Below are positions 55,973 to 63,508 of a stretch of 64,000 nt of DNA, piece by piece (positions within the stretch are counted from its first letter, which is position 1; every line of letters begins with the position of its first letter). The DNA comes from VRUE01 sp963819755 (GTDB lineage: Bacteria; Actinomycetota; Thermoleophilia; Solirubrobacterales; 70-9): the NCBI GenBank assembly GCA_963819755.1, contig CAWFXB010000001.1, positions 310,001-374,000 of the forward strand, read 5' to 3'. The position numbers were made by a program, and so were the translations under genes. The notes below the pieces were generated by a model that worked only from the letters and a program-made list of their open reading frames with translations, searched no databases and was not told the origin of the DNA.

Positions 55973-56404
55973 CCTTCTGAGGCGATAGAGGACTACGCGA
56001 AGGCGATCTACGCGCTCTCGCAGGACCGGCCCGGGCCGGTCCTCAACGGCGAGGTCGCGGAACGGCTCGGCGTCGCCCCGGCCACGGCGACCTCGATGCT
56101 CAAAAAGCTCGACGGATTGGGCCTGGTCGACTACCTGCCCTACCGCGGCGTGACGCTGACCCCGGCGGGAGAGAGGGTCGCCCTCGAGGTGATCCGCCAC
56201 CACCGTTTGATCGAGGCCTACCTCTCCGAGGCGTTGGGCATGCCGGACGACATGGTCCACGCCGAGGCCGAGGTGCTCGAGCACCACATCTCCGAGGAGC
56301 TGGAGGCGCTGATCGCCGCCAAGCTCGGCGAGCCCAGCCACGATCCGCACGGCACGCCGATTCCCGGCCCCGACCTGAGCCTCCCCGCGGAGGGCAGCCG
56401 TTGA
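55964..56404 (+). CDS. mntR: DtxR/MntR-family metal-dependent repressor
   Basis: A 146-residue regulator. The winged helix is EDYAKAIYALSQDRPGPVLN, GEVAERLGVAPATATSMLKK (recognition helix) and LGLVDYLPYRGVTLTPAGER. The dimer/metal domain has IRHHRLIEAYLSEALGMPDD and VHAEAEVLEHHISEELEALI with the H-x-E and E-H-H ligands of the family. It lacks the SH3 domain of longer DtxR/IdeR members, as in MntR. It likely senses Mn(II) and represses itself and the Nramp transporter gene, whose start overlaps its stop (TTGA). An Asp (residue 10) replaces the Met of iron-type DtxR. Confidence 0.88.
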   Translation: MSKPSEAIEDYAKAIYALSQDRPGPVLNGEVAERLGVAPATATSMLKKLDGLGLVDYLPYRGVTLTPAGERVALEVIRHHRLIEAYLSEALGMPDDMVHAEAEVLEHHISEELEALIAAKLGEPSHDPHGTPIPGPDLSLPAEGSR

Positions 56405-57711
56405 AGCCGCCTCCGCCTCCGGCCCGCGAAGCGACGGTCGAGGACGTACTTCCCGGCGAGGCTGCGGTTGCGGCGGCGGCGCGCCGCTCGTTGGACGGCC
56501 ACAGCCGCGGCGCGAGCCGGATCTGGCCTTTCCTCGGCCCGGCCTTCGTCGCCGCCGTCGCCTACATCGACCCGGGCAACTTCGCCACCAACATCGCCGG
56601 TGGGGCGAAGTTCGGCTACCTGCTGCTCTGGGTCGTCTTGGCCGCGAACCTGATCGCGATGCTGGTCCAGACCCAGTCGGCGAAGCTGGGCATCGCCACC
56701 GGCGAAAACCTCGCCGAGCTGTGCCGCAGGTGCTTTCCCCGCGCTCGCATCGGCCTCTGGCTGCAGGCCGAGCTGGTCGCGATGGCCTGCGACATCGCCG
56801 AGGTCGTCGGCGCCGCGCTCGGCCTCAACCTGCTCTTCGGCATCCCGCTCTTCCCGGCCGGGCTGATCGCCGGCGCCGGCGCCTTCGCGATCCTCACTCT
56901 CCAGCAGCGGGGATTTCGCCGGCTGGAGGCGGGGATAACCGTGCTGGTCGGCGTGGTCGTCGCCTCCTTCGTGGTCGAGCTCTTCCACGCCAAGCCGGCC
57001 GCCGGCGAAGTCGCCAAGCACCTCGTCCTACCCGGCTTCTCCGGCACCGAGAGCCTGCTGCTCGCGACCGGAATCGTCGGCGCGACCGTGATGCCCCACG
57101 TCATCTACTTGCACTCGGCGCTGACTCAGAAGCGGATCGTCGGTCGCGACGAGGCCGAGAAAAAGCGCATCCTCGGCTTCGAGAAGGTCGACGTGGTGAT
57201 CGCCCTCTCGCTTGCCGGCATGGTCAACCTCTCGATGATGATCGTCGCCGCGGCCCTCTTCCACAGCAGCGGCCTGACCGGCATCGACTCGATCGAAGGC
57301 GCCTTCGACGGCTTGAAGACTCTGGTCTCCGGCAATGCCGCGACGATCTTCGGCGTCGCCCTGCTCGCCTCCGGCTTCGCCTCCTCCTCGGTCGGCACGA
57401 TGGCGGGACAGGTCGTGATGCAGGGCTTCATCAGTCGCACGATCCCGCTCTACCTGCGCCGGGCGATCACCCTCACCCCGGCGCTGCTCGTCCTGGCGAT
57501 CGGCTTCAACCCGACCGACGCCCTGGTCGCCAGTCAGGTCGTCCTCTCCTTCGGTATCCCCTTCGCGCTGGTTCCGCTGGTGCTCATCGCACGACGGCGC
57601 GACGTCATGGGCTCGCTCGCCAACCCGGGCTGGCTCACGGCGCTCGCCGGGACGCTGGCGGCGCTGATCATCGGCCTCAACGTCTTCCTGATCGTGGACC
57701 TGTTCCTCTAG
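56401..57711 (+). CDS. mntH: Nramp-family divalent metal (Mn2+) transporter
   Basis: A 436-residue protein starting at TTG 56401 and coupled to mntR. Eleven membrane segments are apparent. TM1 has AAVAYIDPGNFATNIAGGAK with the DPGN metal-binding motif; TM6 has IVGATVMPHVIYLHSALTQK with the MPH motif, both intact. It imports Mn(II) (and perhaps Fe(II)) with protons. The paired repressor and palindromic operator support manganese-responsive control. Confidence 0.92.
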   Translation: MKPPPPPAREATVEDVLPGEAAVAAAARRSLDGHSRGASRIWPFLGPAFVAAVAYIDPGNFATNIAGGAKFGYLLLWVVLAANLIAMLVQTQSAKLGIATGENLAELCRRCFPRARIGLWLQAELVAMACDIAEVVGAALGLNLLFGIPLFPAGLIAGAGAFAILTLQQRGFRRLEAGITVLVGVVVASFVVELFHAKPAAGEVAKHLVLPGFSGTESLLLATGIVGATVMPHVIYLHSALTQKRIVGRDEAEKKRILGFEKVDVVIALSLAGMVNLSMMIVAAALFHSSGLTGIDSIEGAFDGLKTLVSGNAATIFGVALLASGFASSSVGTMAGQVVMQGFISRTIPLYLRRAITLTPALLVLAIGFNPTDALVASQVVLSFGIPFALVPLVLIARRRDVMGSLANPGWLTALAGTLAALIIGLNVFLIVDLFL

Positions 57712-57718
57712 GGATTTC

Positions 57719-58033
57719 TCAGGCGAGGAGTTTCCCGACGAGCTGGGGGAGCTCGCGGGCCATCCGGGAGCGGGGGACGGCGAGGTCGATCCCGGCAGCT
57801 TCGGCGGCGTTCTTGGTCTCGACGTCCACATGCGAGTAGAAGCCGAGGGTTGGCACGTCTGCTTGCCCGATTTCCCTGGCGTCTACGACGTCTAGGTCAC
57901 AGACGAGCACGTCAGCCTCGACAGGGTCAGGCATAGAGCCCATGACCGCGACGTCATGGCCCGCGCTTCGCAGGCTCTCCTCGACCCTGCTGGACAGCAT
58001 CAAGTCGGTGACGATGGCCAGGACGCGGGCCAC
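57719..58033 (-). CDS. Small receiver-like protein
   Basis: A 104-residue protein from GTG 58033, whose first base also ends the upstream gene's stop. It has a CheY-like alternation: RVLAIVTDLMLSSRVEESLR, ADVLVCDLDVVDAREI, PTLGFYSHVDVETKNAAEAA and DLAVPRSRMARELPQLV. The phosphoacceptor position may be an Asp in VCDLD, but the usual double acidic pocket at the first strand and the conserved Lys before the last helix are not clear (VPRSR has Arg). It may be a degenerate receiver acting by protein contact. The downstream neighbour mntH is convergent. Confidence 0.55.
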   Translation of the reverse strand: MARVLAIVTDLMLSSRVEESLRSAGHDVAVMGSMPDPVEADVLVCDLDVVDAREIGQADVPTLGFYSHVDVETKNAAEAAGIDLAVPRSRMARELPQLVGKLLA

Positions 58034-58395
58034 TAGATCGAGCGGCGCTGGCGAAACTCCTCGCGCACGCTCTCCGGCCGGCCCCACATCTGCACGACCT
58101 CGGACCGTCCCTCGCGTACCTCGCGAACCTGCATCTCGCCCGCGACCCCGTCCGCGTCCAGCTTTTCCAGGACCCCTGTGACGCTCTCGGCGGCAGCAGC
58201 GTGCCCGAAGCTGTGCGCGACCAGCAGCCGCCAGTCCCACTCGGCTTCCGAATAGGGCTGGGCGTTGACCTGGCTCAGCGCCACGGCGGTGTCCACGTAC
58301 CGGCTTTCGTCCTCGATCCGCAGATCGAGCTCCAGATCCGTCCAATCGGATGGGAGGGAGTTGAGCACCTGCTGGAAGTCGCCGGCCAAGCCCAT
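58033..58395 (-). CDS. Conserved small protein, function unknown
   Basis: A 120-residue soluble acidic protein (GDFQQVLNSLPSDWTDLELD, then AQPYSEAEWDWRLLVAHSFG). It has no signal, membrane helix or known motif. The stop overlaps the start of the receiver-like gene by one base, so the two are likely translated together. It starts 24 bases after the substrate-binding protein gene and may share its transcript. Confidence 0.6.
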   Translation of the reverse strand: MGLAGDFQQVLNSLPSDWTDLELDLRIEDESRYVDTAVALSQVNAQPYSEAEWDWRLLVAHSFGHAAAAESVTGVLEKLDADGVAGEMQVREVREGRSEVVQMWGRPESVREEFRQRRSI

Positions 58396-58419
58396 GGGCC
58401 AGAGCGTATCTGGGAAGCG

Positions 58420-59379
58420 CTACCGATTCAGCTGGAAGGCGGATTCGACGTCCAGGGGCTTTTCGAGCAACCCGTGTTCGAGGTCCCAAGCCGCCCATTC
58501 CCGCAGCACGCCTGGGTCGAACGGCGCCGGGCGAAGGTCGGGCAGCAGCGCGTGCAACTGCGCCGCCTGGTCTCCCCGGTCGAGGCTGGGCACTTCGGTG
58601 AGCAGGTCGTCGAGCCCCTTTGCCGGCTGGTCTGAGACGAATTCGTAGCCCTGTGTGGTTGCCGCGACCATCGATTCGACCAGTTCGGTATCGCTGTCGA
58701 TCGTGTGCTGGGACGCGGTCAGGATCAGCTCCGGGTAGGGCGGGGCGCCGTAGCGGTTCACCTTGAAGATCCGGACCGGGACGCCCTGGCGGCGCAGGGC
58801 CACGCCCTCGGCGTTCCAGAACCCCGTCGCCGCGTCCACCTTGCCGGCGGCCAGCGAGGCGACGGCGTTGAAGCCGATCGTCACCCGGTGGACGCGAGCG
58901 GGGTCGCCGCCGTCGGCCGATACCTCGGAGTCGACCACCGCTTCGTCGGAGGGGAGGCCGGTCACCCCGACCGTGTGGCCTTCGAGCTCGCGGGGCCGGT
59001 GCACCGGCCCATTGCCGCGCGCGATCACCGCGGCGAGCGGCCGCTGCACGATCGGCATCGTCCCGACCACGTCGAGGCCGCGCTCGCGGGCGATCCCCAG
59101 GTCGTGGATGTCGAGGATCGCGAAGTCGGCGCGTCCCGCCTCGAGCAGTTTCGGCGCATCGGTCGATTCGCCCGGTTGGCGGATCGTCAGGTCGATCCCC
59201 CGGTCGCGGTAGTAGCCCTGGCGCTGAGCGGCGTAGATGCCCGAATGAACCGCGTTGGGCACGAAATCGAGCACGAGCGTCACGCCTTTCGGCGCGCCCG
59301 GTTCTGCGCCGTTCCCCCCACAACCGGCCACGCCGGCGAGCAGAAGGACGGCCGCCAGCAGCGCGACAGCACGTCTCAT
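58420..59379 (-). CDS. ABC transporter substrate-binding lipoprotein (NMT1/THI5-like)
   Basis: About 319 residues from ATG 59379. The lipoprotein signal is AVALLAAVLLLAGVAGCGGN. The mature part follows the NMT1/THI5 and SsuA-type fold: LVLDFVPNAVHSGIYAAQRQ, GYYRDRGIDLTIRQPGESTD and KLLEAGRADFAILDIHDLGI. Proteins of this group deliver pyrimidine precursors of thiamine, riboflavin, sulfonates or similar. No permease or ATPase gene is adjacent, so the ligand cannot be guessed from context. It is divergent from the aquaporin gene. Confidence 0.82.
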   Translation of the reverse strand: MRRAVALLAAVLLLAGVAGCGGNGAEPGAPKGVTLVLDFVPNAVHSGIYAAQRQGYYRDRGIDLTIRQPGESTDAPKLLEAGRADFAILDIHDLGIARERGLDVVGTMPIVQRPLAAVIARGNGPVHRPRELEGHTVGVTGLPSDEAVVDSEVSADGGDPARVHRVTIGFNAVASLAAGKVDAATGFWNAEGVALRRQGVPVRIFKVNRYGAPPYPELILTASQHTIDSDTELVESMVAATTQGYEFVSDQPAKGLDDLLTEVPSLDRGDQAAQLHALLPDLRPAPFDPGVLREWAAWDLEHGLLEKPLDVESAFQLNR

Positions 59380-59470
59380 TCGACAGGGAAAACTATTCAA
59401 TCCTCATTCCGGATACACTCCCGCCCCGAAATCGAGTGTCAGGGATACGGGACTAGAGGAGGCGTAACCA

Positions 59471-60235
59471 GTGCAGCAACGAGGACTTTCGGCATATCTC
59501 GCCGAGCTGATCGGCACTTTCCTGTTGGTGTTCTTCATCTGCAGCGTGGTCATTCTGTTCCTGGCCACCGGCAATCAGCCTCAGTTCGGATCGGACTTCG
59601 CGGTCATCGGTCTCGTCCACGCCTTCCTGCTGTTCGGGTTGATCGTGATGTTCGGCGTCGCCAGCGGTGGCCATTTCAACCCCGCCGTGACCCTTGCCGC
59701 GGCGGCGATCAAACGGATCTCCCCGGTCGACGCGGTGATCTACATGCTCGCCCAGCTCTCCGGCGGCGTGCTCGGCGCGCTGCTCGCCAAGGGCCTGCTG
59801 CTCGACGAGGGACGGGCCACGCATTACGGCGCCGCCACGGTCAGCCCATTACTCGGCAGCAACTTCCGGGGTTCGATCGTCGAGGCGGTCGGGACCTTCT
59901 GCCTCGTCCTCGTGATCCTCGCCGCCGTCTACTCGAAAAAGAGCGTCAAGGACTGGGCGCCGCTGGCGATCGGTACCACGCTTGGCTTCATCGTCATGGT
60001 CGGCGGTCCGCTGACCGGCGGCTCCTTCAACCCCGCCCGCTGGTTCGGTCCGGCCCTGGTCGGCAACGAGTGGGGCGGCGTCTGGCCCTACCTGGTTGGC
60101 CCGATCGTCGGCTCACTGCTTGCCGCGATCGTCTACAAGCTCGTGCTCGAGCCCGGCGGCGCCGCGCCAACCGAACCGCCCGAGCGGGTCAAGGCGCCTG
60201 CCGCGCCGAAGCCCGGCGCAGGCTCCACCGCCTGA
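59471..60235 (+). CDS. Aquaporin / glycerol-facilitator family channel
   Basis: A 254-residue protein from GTG 59471 with GAGGAGG upstream. Six membrane helices and both half-helix NPA motifs are visible: SGGHFNPAVTLAAAAIKRIS and GGSFNPARWFGPALVG. The family passes water and sometimes glycerol or small solutes. AqpZ-like water specificity is likely from the Arg after the second NPA, but not certain. A Pro/Ala-rich tail follows the last helix. The gene is followed by a strong hairpin terminator. Confidence 0.92.
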   Translation: MQQRGLSAYLAELIGTFLLVFFICSVVILFLATGNQPQFGSDFAVIGLVHAFLLFGLIVMFGVASGGHFNPAVTLAAAAIKRISPVDAVIYMLAQLSGGVLGALLAKGLLLDEGRATHYGAATVSPLLGSNFRGSIVEAVGTFCLVLVILAAVYSKKSVKDWAPLAIGTTLGFIVMVGGPLTGGSFNPARWFGPALVGNEWGGVWPYLVGPIVGSLLAAIVYKLVLEPGGAAPTEPPERVKAPAAPKPGAGSTA

Positions 60236-60259
60236 GCGCCGACCTCCTCTAGCCGTATA

Positions 60260-60285
60260 GCCGCCGGGCCGAATGGCCCGGCGGC
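60260..60285 (+). terminator. GC-rich hairpin after the aquaporin gene
   Basis: GCCGCCGGGCC (60260-60270), loop GAAT, and the exact reverse complement (60275-60285) form an 11-bp stem 25 bases after the stop. An in-frame ATG for fbiC falls in this loop (60273), which argues that translation of fbiC starts later. Confidence 0.65.
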
Positions 60286-60311
60286 GGCATGCTTCCAGTA
60301 GCTTGGGTTTC

Positions 60312-62594
60312 GTGCGCCGGGTCACCTTCTCGAGGAACTACACGCTCTCCCTCTCTCGCACCTGCCAGTGCTACTGCAAGTACTGCGCCTTCGCGACTCG
60401 CAAAGCTCACATCTACTCACCCGACGAGGTTGAGCAGCGATTGGACGAGGCGCAGCGTCGCAACGCCAAGGAGCTCCTGATCCTCACCGGCGAGCGGCCG
60501 GAGGTCAATCCCGTGGTTGCCGCCAAGCTCACCGAGTGGGGCCACGACGACTTCACCTCCTACGTCGTCTGGGCCTGCGAGCGCGCCCTGGAGCGCGGCA
60601 TCCTGCCGCACACGAACATCGGCGTGCTCGATCACGATGACCTGGCGCGGCTCCGCGAGGTCACCGCTTCCCAGGGTCTGATGCTGGAGTCCGTTTCCGA
60701 GCGTCTGATGGACACCGTCCACGCGGGCTCACCGACGAAGCATCCGACTCAGCGGCTGGCGACGATCGAGGCCGCCGGCGCGCTGAAGATCCCCTTCACC
60801 AGTGGCATCCTCGTAGGCATTGGCGAGACCCAGGAAGAGCAGGTTGCCTCGCTAGAAGCCCTCGCCGAGCTTCACCGCGAATACGGCCACCTTCAGGAGG
60901 TCATCCTGCAGAACTTCGTTCCGCACCCTCGCTACTACGGGCAGGAGGTTGCTGAGATTGCCGATGCGGCTTCGCGCGAGCGGTGGGGGGAGGACGGGGG
61001 TGTCCCTCCGCTTGCTGGGTTTTCCGCCAGTGGCGTTGGGTCTTCGTCCGCGGGCGCTGATGGTGCGGAAAACGGGACGCCGCTGCGCGGAGGGACACCC
61101 CCGTCCTCCCTGTCAGAGTGGGCGAGCCCCGTTGGCGTTGGGGATATCGAACGATTGATCCGCGAATGCAAACGGCTGATGCCGGATGTGGGGGTTCAGG
61201 TGCCGCCGAATTTGTCGGATGCCTGGGCGGAGCTTGTAGAGGCGGGAGCGACGGATTTGGGTGGGCTGTCAGCCAACGGCGATCACATCTCTCCCGAGCA
61301 TGCTTTTCCGAGCCCCCATGAGGTGCGCAAGGGGCTTGCTCCGAAGGGCTATGCACTTACCGAGAGGCTGTGCGTGTACCCGCAGTACATGGACTCCGGG
61401 TGGATGGAGCAGGGGGTTCTCGATGTGATCAAGCTGAAGTATTGGAGCTTCATCCCGCGGAAAGGCTCCGGGCGTCGCAATGACGAGACGATCGATTCGA
61501 AGTTGGCACCTCGGGCGATTGAGAAGGGACGCGACGGAGTTGAGCTGACGGAGGATGAGCTGACTGCTCTCTTTGCCGAGACCCGGCCCGAGGTGATCGA
61601 GGAGATGCGGGTTGCTGCTGACGAGCTTCGTGCTGAGCTGGCTGGGGATCGAGCCACCTTTGTCGTCAACCGCAACATCAACTTCACCAACATCTGCGTC
61701 GTCGGCTGTGCCTTCTGCGGGTTCGGGCAGGGCAAGCGCTCGCCCGACGCTTACGAGGTCTCCGAGGAGGACTTCGCGGCGCGGATCCAGGAAGCGGTCG
61801 ACTTCGGCGCTACCGAGCTCTGCATGCAGGGGGGCATCCATCCGGACCTGACCTTGGAGGAGTACGGCAAATGGCTGCGGCTGGCGAAGGACGTGGCGCC
61901 GCAGCTCCACCTGCACGCCTACTCGCCGATGGAGGTCCACTACATGTGCGAGCGCTCGGGCAAGCAGCCCGGCGAGGTCTTCGAGTACCTGCTCGAGTGC
62001 GGGCTCGGCTCGACGCCCGGCACCGCCGCCGAGGTGCTCGACGACGGCGTCCGCCAGCGGATCTCTCCCAACAAGCTGCCGGCCGATCGCTGGGTCGAGA
62101 TCATCGAAGCCTCGCATCGCGCCGGGCTGCGCTCGACCTCGACGGTGATGTTCGGCCACATCGAGGAGCCGCGTGAGCTTGCCCGCCACATGCGGGTGGT
62201 GCGGGCCCTGCAGGAGCGGACCGGCGGCATCACCGAGTTCGTGCCGCTCAGCTTCATCCCCTTCAACACGATGCTCGGCCGCACCCATGGCATCGAGGAG
62301 ATCTCGGCGAGCGAGAACCTCAAGCACACCGCCGCTTTTCGCCTCGCCCTGGGGCGGACGATCCCCAACCTGCAGGCGAGCTGGGTAAAGATGGGCCTGG
62401 AGGCGGCGACCGAGGCGCTGCGCTGGGGGGTCAACGACCTCGGCGGCACGCTGATGGAGGAGAACATCTCGCGCATGGCCGGCTCGCAGCACGGCGTCCG
62501 TCTGGAGCCCGAGCAGCTGATCGAGGCGGCACGCGCGGCCGGCCGCGTCCCGGCCCAGCGCACGACCCTGTACGAGGTCGTCGAGACCTATTAA
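60312..62594 (+). CDS. fbiC: FbiC: fused CofG-CofH 7,8-didemethyl-8-hydroxy-5-deazariboflavin synthase
   Basis: A 760-residue two-domain radical SAM enzyme. GTG 60312 is chosen since the upstream ATG lies in a terminator loop. The CofG half starts RRVTFSRNYTLSLSRTCQCY with Cys18, Cys22 and Cys25 as the C-x3-C-x2-C cluster motif. The CofH half has NRNINFTNICVVGCAFCGFG with the second cluster. The enzyme makes Fo, the deazaflavin core of coenzyme F420, from tyrosine and a pyrimidine. About 45 residues near 226-270 (Gly/Ser/Pro-rich) interrupt the CofG domain; they are encoded by a palindromic element. Codon use after the insertion shifts to lower GC for about 500 bases. Confidence 0.93.
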   Translation: MRRVTFSRNYTLSLSRTCQCYCKYCAFATRKAHIYSPDEVEQRLDEAQRRNAKELLILTGERPEVNPVVAAKLTEWGHDDFTSYVVWACERALERGILPHTNIGVLDHDDLARLREVTASQGLMLESVSERLMDTVHAGSPTKHPTQRLATIEAAGALKIPFTSGILVGIGETQEEQVASLEALAELHREYGHLQEVILQNFVPHPRYYGQEVAEIADAASRERWGEDGGVPPLAGFSASGVGSSSAGADGAENGTPLRGGTPPSSLSEWASPVGVGDIERLIRECKRLMPDVGVQVPPNLSDAWAELVEAGATDLGGLSANGDHISPEHAFPSPHEVRKGLAPKGYALTERLCVYPQYMDSGWMEQGVLDVIKLKYWSFIPRKGSGRRNDETIDSKLAPRAIEKGRDGVELTEDELTALFAETRPEVIEEMRVAADELRAELAGDRATFVVNRNINFTNICVVGCAFCGFGQGKRSPDAYEVSEEDFAARIQEAVDFGATELCMQGGIHPDLTLEEYGKWLRLAKDVAPQLHLHAYSPMEVHYMCERSGKQPGEVFEYLLECGLGSTPGTAAEVLDDGVRQRISPNKLPADRWVEIIEASHRAGLRSTSTVMFGHIEEPRELARHMRVVRALQERTGGITEFVPLSFIPFNTMLGRTHGIEEISASENLKHTAAFRLALGRTIPNLQASWVKMGLEAATEALRWGVNDLGGTLMEENISRMAGSQHGVRLEPEQLIEAARAAGRVPAQRTTLYEVVETY
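60988..61111. repeat. Palindromic insertion element inside fbiC
   Basis: The outer arms 60988-61011 and 61088-61111 are perfect 24-base reverse complements (left arm begins GGGAGGACGGGGGTG). Inside, 61019-61027 (GTTTTCCGC) pairs exactly with 61065-61073. The element keeps the reading frame and encodes low-complexity sequence (GFSASGVGSSSAGADGAENG). It resembles in-frame palindromic elements of the Rickettsia RPE kind in form only; no sequence relation is claimed. Confidence 0.85.
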
Positions 62595-62676
62595 GTTCCT
62601 AGCTGGACGTTTGATCTAGCGGTATCGTGCGCGCATCGCTTCGCGCTCTGCAGCGGCGGGGAAGGGGTTCCCGGGG

Positions 62677-63504
62677 TTGGCGATCGTCTCCGCGATCGCC
62701 CTACTTGTCACGCTCGGACTCGCGGCGCTGCTCACCCTTCAGCCCTGGGCGACGAACTCCGTCTCACCGCAATTGAGCGTCGCCCTCGGGTTGAGGGTCG
62801 GGCTGGGCGACTCGGTGGTCGTTTCGCGGGGCCGGCAGCTTGCCGTTGCGCCAGCTCAGCCCGTTAAAGCCGTCGTGCCGAGGCTCGTCGACGCCGGCGC
62901 TGCTGTAGAGGAGGGCAAATCGCAGCCGCGGCTGGGCATCGCTGCCGCTCGCGTCGTGGCGAGCCCCCGGCCCGGTAGCCCTTCGCAGGGATCGCCGCAG
63001 CCGTCCCAGCCCGAACCCACGCCCACGCCGCAGCCTGCTCCGATGCCGGTAGCCGTTCCGGTCGCCGCGGCGCCTCCGCCGGTCGAGCCGGTCGCCGCGC
63101 CGCCCACCAGTGGCACCGGTGGCGGCGCGCCTGGACCCATCGTCGCGGGCGGCGGCGGCGAAGGGAGTGGGCCCAGCGAGGACCTCCAGGTTTGCGAAGG
63201 CGACGACTACACGCTGCCGCTCTCACCGGTGGAAGGTACGGAAGGGAGCGAAGCCCCGCCGCCCGTCGTTACCCATGAGCTGACCGTATATTTCGGCAGC
63301 TCGAGCGAAGGGACGGGTTTCCACCTCGTTCTCTTCGACGGTCAGCCGGTCGAAATAGGAGAAGACCCTGTTCTGGTCGAACCGGGCAAGAGCTGTGCGC
63401 AGATCGACCTCGCGCCTCTCCTCGGCGAATCGATCGAAGCCGGGGCCGAGATCCACATCGAAGCGGTGACGCTCGGCGAAGCATTGGAGCCCGTCGTACC
63501 CTGA
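62677..63504 (+). CDS. Membrane-anchored Pro/Ala-rich protein, function unknown
   Basis: A 275-residue protein from TTG 62677 with GAAGGGG at good spacing; no other in-frame start lies upstream. An N-terminal helix (IVSAIALLVTLGLAALLTLQ) is followed by a Pro-rich region (PQPSQPEPTPTPQPAPMPVA) and a C-terminal domain of about 100 residues beginning DLQVCEGDDYTLPLSPVEGT with two cysteines (VCEG and KSCAQI). The domain is probably beta-rich and outside the membrane. No known family is recognised. Confidence 0.65.
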   Translation: MAIVSAIALLVTLGLAALLTLQPWATNSVSPQLSVALGLRVGLGDSVVVSRGRQLAVAPAQPVKAVVPRLVDAGAAVEEGKSQPRLGIAAARVVASPRPGSPSQGSPQPSQPEPTPTPQPAPMPVAVPVAAAPPPVEPVAAPPTSGTGGGAPGPIVAGGGGEGSGPSEDLQVCEGDDYTLPLSPVEGTEGSEAPPPVVTHELTVYFGSSSEGTGFHLVLFDGQPVEIGEDPVLVEPGKSCAQIDLAPLLGESIEAGAEIHIEAVTLGEALEPVVP

Positions 63505-63508
63505 GTCG

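Noticed and set aside
57719..59323. A 534-codon minus-strand frame that would join the receiver-like protein to sequence under the substrate-binding protein
   Set aside because: The upstream part is out of frame with the lipoprotein and the 120-residue gene and is Arg-rich shadow sequence. Only the part from GTG 58033 was kept.
60273..60311. ATG 60273 as the start of fbiC
   Set aside because: It lies in the loop of an 11-bp terminator hairpin and would add 13 residues not expected in FbiC.
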